This document shows positions 41,626-49,137 of a DNA stretch of 64,000 nt, one piece after another. The position numbers and the translations under genes are program-made. Position 1 is the stretch's first letter, and each line of letters starts with the position of its first letter. The notes under the pieces were generated by a model. That model had not been told where the DNA came from. It saw only the letters and a program-made list of their open reading frames with translations, and did not search any database. Source of the DNA: Streptomyces sp. NBC_00459 (GTDB lineage Bacteria; Actinomycetota; Actinomycetes; Streptomycetales; Streptomycetaceae); contig NZ_CP107903.1 in the NCBI RefSeq assembly GCF_036013955.1, positions 5,580,001-5,644,000 on the forward strand. The letters are read 5' to 3'.

Positions 41626-42588
41626 ATGACCTACGGCATGCAACTCCCCATCCAGTCCCAGTCCACCCTCTACACCGAACCCTGGGAGACCTCGGCCACC
41701 CCCGCCGACCTCCTCGACATCGCCCGCACCGCGGACCGAGCCGGCTTCGCCTACCTCGCGAGCTGCGACCACGTCGCCATCCCGCGCCGCCTCGCCCCCG
41801 CGATGAGCACCGTCTGGTACGACCCCGTAGCCACCCTCGCCCACCTCGCCGCCGTCACGGAACACGTCCGACTCCTCAGCCATGTGGCCGTCGTGGGCCT
41901 CCGCCACCCCCTCGTCACCGCCAAGCAGTACGCCACCCTCGACCATCTCTCCGGCGGGCGCCTGATCCTCGGGGTCGGGGCAGGTCACGTACAGGAGGAG
42001 TTCGAGGTGCTGGGGGTCGACTTCGAGCGCCGGGGTGCCGTGCTCGACGAGACGATCGACGCGTTGCGCGCAGCACTCGGCCCGGACGAATTCCCGGAGC
42101 ACCACGGCAAGTTGTACGACTTCGAGGGGCTCGGCCAGCAGCCGCGGCCCGCCCAGGAACGTGTACCGCTCTGGGTCGGCGGGTCGTCCCCCGCCGCCGT
42201 ACGCCGGGCCGCGCTCAAGGGCGACGGCTGGCTGCCGCAGGGCGACCCCCGTGACCGTCTCCCGGACCAGATCGCCCGTATCCGGCGACTGCGCGAAGAG
42301 GCAGACGTCCAGGGGCCGTTCACCATCGGGGCCATCACCGAGCCGCTGTACGTCGGAGAGCCCGGGTGGGATGTCGGGCGGCGGACGATCAGCGGGTCGC
42401 CGGAGGCCCTCGCCGAGTCGCTTCGGGCGTACGGCGCGATGGGGGTGGACCAGATCCAGGTTCGGTTCCGTAGCCGCAGTCTCGCTGAACTCACCGACCA
42501 GATAAGGCAGTTCGGGGAGGAAGTGGGCCCACTGCTGGAGAGCGGGTCGAAGGGGGACCTGTCCGACAGCCTGCCTGGATCTCATTGA
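41626..42588 (+). CDS. LLM-class F420-dependent oxidoreductase
   Basis: A 320-residue luciferase-like TIM barrel: ADRAGFAYLASCDHVAIPRRL, LAHLAAVTEHVRLLSHVAVVGLRHPLVTAKQYATLDHLSGGRLILGVGAGH, and RVPLWVGGSSPAAVRRAALKGDGWLP. The motif order matches the TIGR03619-type F420 subgroup. It would use F420 or FMN to oxidise or reduce a catabolic intermediate. ATG 41626 is chosen over the TTG at 41584, which lies inside an operator. Confidence 0.9.
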   Translation: MTYGMQLPIQSQSTLYTEPWETSATPADLLDIARTADRAGFAYLASCDHVAIPRRLAPAMSTVWYDPVATLAHLAAVTEHVRLLSHVAVVGLRHPLVTAKQYATLDHLSGGRLILGVGAGHVQEEFEVLGVDFERRGAVLDETIDALRAALGPDEFPEHHGKLYDFEGLGQQPRPAQERVPLWVGGSSPAAVRRAALKGDGWLPQGDPRDRLPDQIARIRRLREEADVQGPFTIGAITEPLYVGEPGWDVGRRTISGSPEALAESLRAYGAMGVDQIQVRFRSRSLAELTDQIRQFGEEVGPLLESGSKGDLSDSLPGSH

Positions 42589-42665
42589 ACCTTTGAACAT
42601 GTCCATGCTGGGACGCGTACGTAGGGACGTACGGACGTCATCGTTCCGGCGGAAGGACATGCACG

Positions 42666-43364
42666 GTGCGCGCTTCCCGGCTCGTCGACCACCCCTCACC
42701 GAGGCTGTCCGTCGCCCTCGCCTGTGCCGAGGGTGAGTGGCCGCACCAGGACTGGCCGGACCCCGACGACCCGCATGTGGGGCGGGCGTCACACGTGGCC
42801 CCGCCGTACCGGGAACTGGGGGAGCAGGGCGCGGTGGACGTCGTCGTCCTGCGGTGCGAGGAGCCGGCGGCCGAGTTTCCGGTGCTGCTGAGGGCCATGG
42901 GCGCCGTGAGCGTTCCGGTGATCGTCGTCAGTCCCCGGCGGGACACGGAGACCGTGGTGGAGGTGTTCCGGGGCGGGGCCGGCTATCTGGTCGAGGGCGA
43001 CTACTGCACCTGCATGCTGGCCTCGGCGGTCATGGCGGCCACGGTCGGGCACACCTACCTCTCACCGGTCGCGTGCGCCGCCCTCCGGGAGGGGGCCCAT
43101 CGGGCCTCCGAGGAGGGGGTGAAGGGCGCGTCCGTAGCCGGGGCGGCGATGGAGCGGCTGCGGAGTCTGCTCTCGCCGCGCGAACGGCAGATCATGGAGT
43201 TGCTGTCGACCGGCCTGGGCGCCCAGGAGATCGGGCTGCGGCTGAGGCTGAGCGAGAAGACCGTCCGCAACAACCTCAGCAACATCTACGCCAAGCTCGA
43301 CGCCCGGGGGAGTACGGACGCGGTCCTGAGATGGCTGGGGGCGACTCCGGCTGTTCGCATATGA
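42666..43364 (+). CDS. LuxR-type response-regulator-like transcription factor
   Basis: A 232-residue protein. The N-terminal part resembles a receiver (VDVVVLRCEEPAAEFPVLLRAMGAVSVPVIVVSPRRDTETVVEVFRGGAGYLVEGD) but lacks a clear phosphorylatable Asp pattern. The C-terminus is a LuxR HTH: LLSPRERQIMELLSTGLGAQEIGLRLRLSEKTVRNNLSNIYAKLDARGSTDAVL. GTG 42666. No sensor kinase is adjacent, so it is probably an orphan regulator. Confidence 0.88.
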   Translation: MRASRLVDHPSPRLSVALACAEGEWPHQDWPDPDDPHVGRASHVAPPYRELGEQGAVDVVVLRCEEPAAEFPVLLRAMGAVSVPVIVVSPRRDTETVVEVFRGGAGYLVEGDYCTCMLASAVMAATVGHTYLSPVACAALREGAHRASEEGVKGASVAGAAMERLRSLLSPRERQIMELLSTGLGAQEIGLRLRLSEKTVRNNLSNIYAKLDARGSTDAVLRWLGATPAVRI

Positions 43365-43419
43365 GAAACATGAGAACAACCGGTGCCGCCTCATCCGGTG
43401 ACTTGTGTCTCGAATTCGG

Positions 43420-44226
43420 CTACTGAGTCGAAATCTCCGACGCCGGGATCTCCGACAGCGGGACTTCCACGTCCGTGACGTTCTTGCCGCCCTCTTCGAA
43501 TCCCGGCTCCGTCCGGATACTGTTGCTCGAATTCTGGATTCCGTTGGCCTCCGGAGTTCCGCATTTCACATTGCGCAGCCACAGGCGGCCGTCCGGGGTT
43601 CCGTTCTTCAGGAGCTGCGGATAGAAGACGTGGACGGTCGCGGCACCCTCGCTCGGTGCGAAGAACACCTTCTGGCCGTCCTGTTCTTCCTTGTATGTTG
43701 CACGCAGGAATCCGCTCACGTCGGTGCGCTTGGCCGACCACATGAAGAAACCTATGCTGTCCGCCTGCACGGTGTCGGTGCGGCTGATTTCCAGACCGGT
43801 CGTCTTGTCGTCCGTCGTGATGTTGATCTCCGAGGTGTTGAAACTGACGCCGACCTCGACGATCGAGCCCACCAGTTTCGAGTCCGCCGCGGCGACGAAG
43901 CCGTCCTCCAGCTGAATGAACCGGCTGACGGACGTGGCCACCTTGAAGGTCTTCGAGGCGGTGCCGGTCGATCCGCAGTTGTCGGTCACCGCGGAGACCC
44001 GTTGGTTGGGGCCGAGACTGTTCCTCTTGTTCTGGACGGGGACGAAGTCGCAGTCCTCGAGTCTGTCCGAGTTCGACGCGCAGTCCGCGGACACCTCGGA
44101 GGGTGTGGCGGCGCCCGCCTGGGCCATCAGCGGGACGGCCACCGCGAGGGCCGCCACCGGGGCCAGGGCGAGGGTGATGCGCTTCTTCTTGCTCCGGTGG
44201 CTCTTGGCGCGGCCGGTGCGGCTCAT
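43420..44226 (-). CDS. Secreted protein A of a tandem pair (possible beta-pore-forming type)
   Basis: A 268-residue protein. The signal peptide (KKKRITLALAPVAALAVAVPLMAQAGA|A) is followed by a Cys-containing N-terminal region and alternating polar/hydrophobic strands (VEVGVSFNTSEINITTDDKT, GLEISRTDTVQADSIGFFMW). No enzyme motif. Four Cys (in ADCAS, EDCDF, DNCGS, VKCGT) may form disulfides. The strand pattern recalls aerolysin-like toxins, but this is an impression only. ATG 44226 with AGGAG. It follows secreted protein B by 71 nt on the same strand. Confidence 0.75.
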   Translation of the reverse strand: MSRTGRAKSHRSKKKRITLALAPVAALAVAVPLMAQAGAATPSEVSADCASNSDRLEDCDFVPVQNKRNSLGPNQRVSAVTDNCGSTGTASKTFKVATSVSRFIQLEDGFVAAADSKLVGSIVEVGVSFNTSEINITTDDKTTGLEISRTDTVQADSIGFFMWSAKRTDVSGFLRATYKEEQDGQKVFFAPSEGAATVHVFYPQLLKNGTPDGRLWLRNVKCGTPEANGIQNSSNSIRTEPGFEEGGKNVTDVEVPLSEIPASEISTQ

Positions 44227-44297
44227 GGGGTTCTCCTGGGGGGGATATAGCTGTTGACCTGTGGTGATCGAGGTGCTCAAGGCTGGATCGAGGAGGG

Positions 44298-45038
44298 TCA
44301 GCAGTCCTCCAGGACCGCCTTGGAGGTGCCGTCCATGAGACCGGGGGCGCCGGCGGCGCCGGGCAGGATGGCGGGCCCCTCGATGACATCGGGTGCGACG
44401 AAGTTCTTCTCGGGGGAGGGGTTCACGGCGAAGCTCCCGGGGTTGGCGTCGATGCGCACCCGCCATTCACCGGTCATCCGCTGCAGCGTCGGCGTGAACT
44501 CCATGTGGAGCACCTTGCCGACAGGGACCTCGCGCTCTTCGGTGTCGCCCGCCGAAGCCACCTTCGTGGTCAGGTCCAGGGTGCCCTTGTGCTTGAGCCA
44601 GGAGCCGCCGATGGCTCCGAAGAGACCTCCGCCGCCACCCTGCTGGGTCACGGTGTACTTGCCCTGCCCCTGAGAGGCGCTCGCCGACCAGGTGATGGAC
44701 ACCTTCGACGGTTCGGTGGCGTTCGGTTCGCAGTTCGGGAAATCGATGGACGACTTCTCGGTGGGTCCGTCGAAGGTCTCGAACTTCGTCTCGACGAAAT
44801 CACAGTTGTCGGACTCGAAACTCGGGCCGGCAATCGGATGGCCACCGAAGTCGAAGATGTCCTGCTGTTTACCGTTGAGCACCTTGGCCCTCTGGCACAG
44901 CGTCATGATCTGCTCGGGTGTCTTCTCCTCGGCCGCGTTCGCCGACGGAAGGAGGGTGATGATCACGCCGCCGGTCGCGAGCGCCGATCCAACCGCCACG
45001 AGTCGGATCTTCCTGTTCTTCAGACGCCTCTTGGCCAT
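44298..45038 (-). CDS. Secreted protein B of a tandem pair (possible beta-pore-forming type)
   Basis: A 246-residue protein. The signal peptide is RLVAVGSALATGGVIITLLPSANA|A. The middle has amphipathic strands flanking a Gly-rich hydrophobic turn (KVSITWSASASQGQGKYTVT, QQGGGGGLFGAIGGSW, GTLDLTTKVASAG), then VPVGKVLHMEFTPTLQRMTGEWRVRI. This strand-turn-strand layout resembles the membrane-inserting hairpin of ETX/MTX2-aerolysin proteins. It ends in AVLEDC. ATG 45038. The shared LPxA-type leaders and adjacency suggest that A and B act together. Confidence 0.75.
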   Translation of the reverse strand: MAKRRLKNRKIRLVAVGSALATGGVIITLLPSANAAEEKTPEQIMTLCQRAKVLNGKQQDIFDFGGHPIAGPSFESDNCDFVETKFETFDGPTEKSSIDFPNCEPNATEPSKVSITWSASASQGQGKYTVTQQGGGGGLFGAIGGSWLKHKGTLDLTTKVASAGDTEEREVPVGKVLHMEFTPTLQRMTGEWRVRIDANPGSFAVNPSPEKNFVAPDVIEGPAILPGAAGAPGLMDGTSKAVLEDC

Positions 45039-45189
45039 GCCGCTCCGTCCCTGGGGTCCTTGGTGTTCGCTTTACCTGTTCGTGGAGAATTATTGGCATC
45101 ACCTGTGGGTTCGCGACAGGGTCAAATATCCCTACTCGCCGGTCACTTTGTGTGTGCTCTCGCACACGCGGCACACCTGCCCACCGACT

Positions 45190-45219
45190 CTGACGGATCG
45201 TCAGATCCGGCGGTACGAT
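45190..45219 (+). promoter_or_regulatory. Operator TCTGACGGATCGTCAGA with embedded promoter of the SDR gene
   Basis: The 15-bp core is 45190-45204 and the palindrome extends to 17 bp (45189-45205). CTGACG serves as -35, then an 18-bp spacer and TACGAT (45214-45219) as -10. Transcription would start near 45227, leaving a leader of about 33 nt. Same architecture as at 35714. Confidence 0.75.
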
Positions 45220-45259
45220 GCTGACCTCCATCGATGTGAACGCTGCGAAGGGGTTCCGC

Positions 45260-46036
45260 ATGGGCAAGCTCGACGGACGGGTCGTACTCGTCACCGGCGC
45301 GGCACGCGGTCAAGGGGAGCAGGAGGCGCGGCTCTTCGTGGCGGAGGGCGCTCGGGTGGTCGTGGCGGATGTGCTCGACGATCAAGGGGAGGCTCTGGCA
45401 AAGGAGTTGGGCGCCCTCTACGTCCATCTCGACGTACGTGAGGAGGCGGGCTGGCAGGCCGCCGTCGCCGCCGCCGAGAAGGCCTACGGCCGGATCGACG
45501 GACTGGTCAACAACGCCGGCATCCTCCGCTTCAACACCATCCTCGACACGCCCCTCGACGAGTTCATGCAGGTCGTGCAGGTCAACCAGGTCGGCTGCTT
45601 CCTCGGCACGAAGACGGTCGCGCCGCGCATCGCCGACGCGGGCGGCGGGACGATCGTCAACACCGCCTCGTACACCGGGGTGACCGGGATGGCGGCGGTC
45701 GGGGCGTACGCGGCGAGCAAGCACGCCATCGTCGGGCTCACCCGGGTCGCCGCGCTGGAACTGGCGCGCCGGAAGATCCGGGTCAACGCCATGTGCCCGG
45801 GCGCGATCGACACCGCGATGTCCAACCCGGCCGTACTCGACCCGGACGCGGATGCCGAGAGCGCCTCGCAGGGGCTGGACAAGCTGTACCGCAAGCTCGT
45901 GCCGCTCGGGCGGATCGGGCGGCCGGACGAGGTGGCGCGGCTCGCGCTGTTCCTCACCTCGGAGGACTCCTCGTACATCACCGGGCAGCCGTTCGTGATC
46001 GACGGTGGCTGGCTCGCGGGCGTCTCCGTCGTCTGA
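45260..46036 (+). CDS. Short-chain dehydrogenase/reductase
   Basis: A 258-residue classical SDR. The cofactor motif is VVLVTGAARGQG (about 8-19), then LVNNAGILRF, NTASYTG (catalytic Ser region) and Tyr150/Lys154 in YAASKHAIVGLTR. The last part, ITGQPFVIDGGWLAG, is typical. It oxidises or reduces an alcohol/ketone with NAD(P)(H). ATG 46036 end; start ATG 45260 has AAGGGG upstream. Lies behind the shared operator. Confidence 0.92.
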   Translation: MGKLDGRVVLVTGAARGQGEQEARLFVAEGARVVVADVLDDQGEALAKELGALYVHLDVREEAGWQAAVAAAEKAYGRIDGLVNNAGILRFNTILDTPLDEFMQVVQVNQVGCFLGTKTVAPRIADAGGGTIVNTASYTGVTGMAAVGAYAASKHAIVGLTRVAALELARRKIRVNAMCPGAIDTAMSNPAVLDPDADAESASQGLDKLYRKLVPLGRIGRPDEVARLALFLTSEDSSYITGQPFVIDGGWLAGVSVV

Positions 46037-46064
46037 CCGACCCGATCCGACCATCCTCCCGTAC

Positions 46065-46157
46065 CTGACTGACCGTCAGCTATTGACGGTCCCAGGGGCC
46101 GGTGGAACAGTCGACTCAACAAATCTGACGCTGCGTCAGATACGTCAGGAACGTCAG
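46065..46157 (+). promoter_or_regulatory. Operator cluster before the second luciferase-like gene
   Basis: CTGACTGACCGTCAG (46065-46079) is the exact reverse complement of the site at 22848-22862. CTGACGCTGCGTCAG (46125-46139) extends to a 17-bp palindrome. Two further GTCAG half sites follow at 46144 and 46153, so GTCAG occurs three times at 9-bp steps (46135, 46144, 46153). A possible promoter is TTGACG at 46084 with a 17-bp spacer and AACAGT. Confidence 0.7.
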
Positions 46158-46185
46158 GAACGGTTACTGGGGACGGTGAACCTCC

Positions 46186-47304
46186 TTGGAATTCGGGCTC
46201 TTTGTACAGGGATACGTGGGCAAGCGGGCCGAGACCGATCCGCTCGCGGAGCACAAGGCGCTGATGGAGGAGACCGAGTACGTCATTCAGGCGGACAAGT
46301 CGAACTTCAAGTACGCCTGGGTGTCCGAGCACCACTTCCTGGAGGAGTACTCGCACATCTCGGCCAGTGACGTCTACCTCGGCTACCTGGCCCACGCCAC
46401 CGGGCGCATCCACCTCGGCTCCGGCATCTTCAACCCGCTCGCCCCGGTCAACCACCCGGTGAAGGTGGCCGAGAAGGTCGCCATGCTCGACCATCTCACC
46501 GGCAACCGCTTCGAGTTCGGCTCCGGCCGGGGCGCCGGCTCACACGAGATCCTCGGCTTCATGTCCGGCATCACCGACATGAACCACACGAAGGAACTCT
46601 GGGAGGAGACGATCGCCGAGTTCCCGAAGATGTGGATGCAGGACGAATACGTCGGCTTCCAGGGCAAACACTGGTCGCTGCCGCCGCGCAAGATCCTGCC
46701 CAAGCCGTACGGCCCCTCGCACCCCGCGATGTGGTACGCCGCAGGCTCGCCGCCCTCGTACGCCATGGCCGCCCGCAAGGGGCTCGGGGTGCTCGGCTTC
46801 AGCGTGCAGAAGGTCTCCGACATGGAGTGGGTGCTGGAGCAGTACAAGACGGCGATCGTGGACGCCGAGCCGGTCGGGGACTACGTCAACGACAACGTGA
46901 TGGTGACGTCGACGGCGATCTGCGCGCCGACGCACGCCGAGGCGGTGCGGATCGCGGCGGGCGGTGGGCTGCACTATCTGCAGTCGCTGCTCTTCCGGTA
47001 CCACGACACGTTCCCTCGTCCCGAGGGGTTCCCTGTCTGGCCGGAGACGCTGCCCGAGTTCAACGAGGAGATCATCGAACTGCTCATCGCCGAGGAGCTG
47101 TTGATCTGCGGGGACCCGGACGAGGTGCTGACGCAGTGCAAGCGGTGGGAGCAGGCCGGGGCCGACCAGTTGAGTTTCGGGATGCCTATCGGGATCTCTC
47201 GGGAGGACACGCTCCAGACGATTCAGCTGGTCGGTGAGCATGTGATTCCGAAGATCGACACCGACCCTGTGCATCGCACCTCGCGGTTCCGGGGGGCGGC
47301 TTGA
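46186..47304 (+). CDS. LLM-class (bacterial luciferase-like) flavin-dependent oxidoreductase
   Basis: A 372-residue protein: MEFGLFVQGYVGKRA, FKYAWVSEHHFLEEYSH, GRIHLGSGIFNPLAPVNHPVKVAEKVAMLDHLTGNRFEFGSGRGAGSHE. The WVSEHHFLEEY segment is typical of the LuxA-like monooxygenase branch rather than TIGR03619. It may oxygenate or dehydrogenate a substrate for the SDR and aldehyde dehydrogenase around it. TTG 46186 behind a GGGGACGGTG tract. Confidence 0.9.
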   Translation: MEFGLFVQGYVGKRAETDPLAEHKALMEETEYVIQADKSNFKYAWVSEHHFLEEYSHISASDVYLGYLAHATGRIHLGSGIFNPLAPVNHPVKVAEKVAMLDHLTGNRFEFGSGRGAGSHEILGFMSGITDMNHTKELWEETIAEFPKMWMQDEYVGFQGKHWSLPPRKILPKPYGPSHPAMWYAAGSPPSYAMAARKGLGVLGFSVQKVSDMEWVLEQYKTAIVDAEPVGDYVNDNVMVTSTAICAPTHAEAVRIAAGGGLHYLQSLLFRYHDTFPRPEGFPVWPETLPEFNEEIIELLIAEELLICGDPDEVLTQCKRWEQAGADQLSFGMPIGISREDTLQTIQLVGEHVIPKIDTDPVHRTSRFRGAA

Positions 47305-47340
47305 GGTTGTCGTCGGCGGGTGCGGGTTCGTTGTGGTTTC

Positions 47341-47362
47341 TCGCGCAGTTCCCCGCGCCCCT
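47341..47362. repeat. Dispersed 22-bp repeat, copy 2
   Basis: Identical to 4849-4870. Here the C run is followed by AAGGGGGCGCG, so the copy can pair with it to form a short hairpin (CGCGCCCCT with AGGGGGCGCG). It sits 37 nt after the oxidoreductase stop and 42 nt before the next gene start and may act as a weak terminator. Confidence 0.7.
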
Positions 47363-47403
47363 AAGGGGGCGCGTCTGCGCGGCCGTTGGGAAGAGGTGCA
47401 GCC

Positions 47404-49137
47404 GTGCTTGACCATCTGATCGCGGGCGTCACCGTCGTCGACGGGACCGGCGCGCCCGCCTACGTCGCCGATGTGGGGATACGGGACGGCCGCATCGCGG
47501 GCATCGGGACCCGGATCACCGAGGAGGCCCGGACCACCGAGGACGCGTCCGGGCTGGTCCTCGCGCCCGGGTTCGTCGATCCGCACACGCACTACGACGC
47601 CCAGCTCTTCTGGGACCCGTATGCCACGCCGTCCCTCAACCACGGGGTCACGACGGTCGCTGCCGGCAACTGCGGCTTCACCCTTGCCCCGTTGAACCCG
47701 GACAGGCCCGAGGACGCCGACTACACGCGCCGGATGATGTCCAAGGTCGAGGGGATGTCCCTGGTCGCGCTGGAGGAGGGGGCGCCCTGGACCTGGAGCG
47801 GCTTCGGGGAGTACCTGGACGCGCTGGAGGGGCGGATCGCGGTCAACGCCGGTTTCATGGTGGGGCATTGCGCGCTGCGCCGGTACGTCATGGGCCCGGA
47901 CGCGGTGGGCGGACAGCCGACGGAACAGCAACTCGCCGACATGCTGAGGCTGTTGCACGAGGCCATGGATGCCGGAGCCTGGGGATTCTCCACCACACAG
48001 TCGTCCTCGCACTCCGACGGGGACGGCGAACCGGTGGCGTCCCGGCACGCGCTGCCCGCCGAACTCCTCGCCCTGTCCCAGGCGGTCGGCGAACACGAGG
48101 GCACCCAGATCGAGGCGATCGTCGCGGGCTGCCTCGACCAGTTCAGCGACGCCGAGATCGATCTGTTCGTCGAGATGAGCGCGGCGGCCGGGCGCCCGCT
48201 GAACTGGAACGTGCTCACCATCGACTCGTCCGTGCCGGCCCGCGTACCCCGCCAGCTTGAGGCAAGTGAGCGCGCCCGCAAGGCGGGTGGCCGGGTCGTG
48301 GCCCTCACCATGCCCATCCTCACGCCGATGAACATGTCCCTCGGCACCTTCTGCGCGCTGAACCTGATCCCCGGGTGGGGACCGGTGCTCGGCCTGCCGG
48401 TCGCCGAGCGGATCGCCAGACTCGCCGACCCGGAGGTGCGGGCGGAACTGGTCCGCCGGGGACAGAGCGAGGAGGCCGGTGTCTTCCGGCGGCTGACGGA
48501 CTTCGGCCGGTATGTCATCGGGGACACCTACAGCGCGGCGAACGAGGGCCTGACCGGAAGGGTGGTGGAGGACATCGCCGCCGAACGCGGCCTCGACCCC
48601 TTCAGCTGCCTCGTCGAGATCTGTGTGGCCGACGAGCTGCGTACGGTCCTGTGGCCCATGCCCACCGACAACGACCCGGCGTCCTGGGCGCTGCGTGCCG
48701 AGACCTGGCGCCACGAGGACGTGCTGCTCGGCGGCTCCGACGCCGGCGCGCACCTGGACCGGATGTGCGGGGCCCCGTACACGACCCGTTTCCTCGGCGA
48801 CTGTCTGCGCGGCCGGAAACTCGTGTCGCTGGAGCGGGCGGTGCAGATGCTGACCGACGAACCGGCGCGACTGTTCGGCCTGCGCGAGAGGGGCCGTGTC
48901 CAGGAGGGCTTCCACGCCGACCTGGTTCTCTTCGACCCGGAGCGGATCGCCGCCGACAAGGCCACCCTGGTGCACGATCTGCCAGGTGACAGCCCGCGTC
49001 TCGACTCGAAGGCGATCGGCGTAACTGCTGTATGGGTCAACGGAGTCGAGACGATCCGGAACGACACGGTGACGGGCGCGGTACCGGGCAGAGTGCTTCG
49101 CTCGGGCCGTGACACGGCGACGGTGAGCACCAAGTGA
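47404..49137 (+). CDS. N-acyl-D-amino-acid deacylase-like amidohydrolase
   Basis: A 577-residue protein. The N-terminal beta-sandwich has VTVVDGTGAPAYVADVGIRDGRIAGIG; the metal motif is GFVDPHTHYDAQLFWDP; the late segment is DVLLGGSDAGAHLDRMCG (metal Asp); the end is RVQEGFHADLVLFDPERI. This is the D-aminoacylase/dihydropyrimidinase-like branch. GTG 47404 with AGAGG. Its stop overlaps the aldehyde dehydrogenase start by 4 nt. The genomic context suggests a catabolic amide or lactam hydrolase. Confidence 0.88.
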   Translation: MLDHLIAGVTVVDGTGAPAYVADVGIRDGRIAGIGTRITEEARTTEDASGLVLAPGFVDPHTHYDAQLFWDPYATPSLNHGVTTVAAGNCGFTLAPLNPDRPEDADYTRRMMSKVEGMSLVALEEGAPWTWSGFGEYLDALEGRIAVNAGFMVGHCALRRYVMGPDAVGGQPTEQQLADMLRLLHEAMDAGAWGFSTTQSSSHSDGDGEPVASRHALPAELLALSQAVGEHEGTQIEAIVAGCLDQFSDAEIDLFVEMSAAAGRPLNWNVLTIDSSVPARVPRQLEASERARKAGGRVVALTMPILTPMNMSLGTFCALNLIPGWGPVLGLPVAERIARLADPEVRAELVRRGQSEEAGVFRRLTDFGRYVIGDTYSAANEGLTGRVVEDIAAERGLDPFSCLVEICVADELRTVLWPMPTDNDPASWALRAETWRHEDVLLGGSDAGAHLDRMCGAPYTTRFLGDCLRGRKLVSLERAVQMLTDEPARLFGLRERGRVQEGFHADLVLFDPERIAADKATLVHDLPGDSPRLDSKAIGVTAVWVNGVETIRNDTVTGAVPGRVLRSGRDTATVSTK

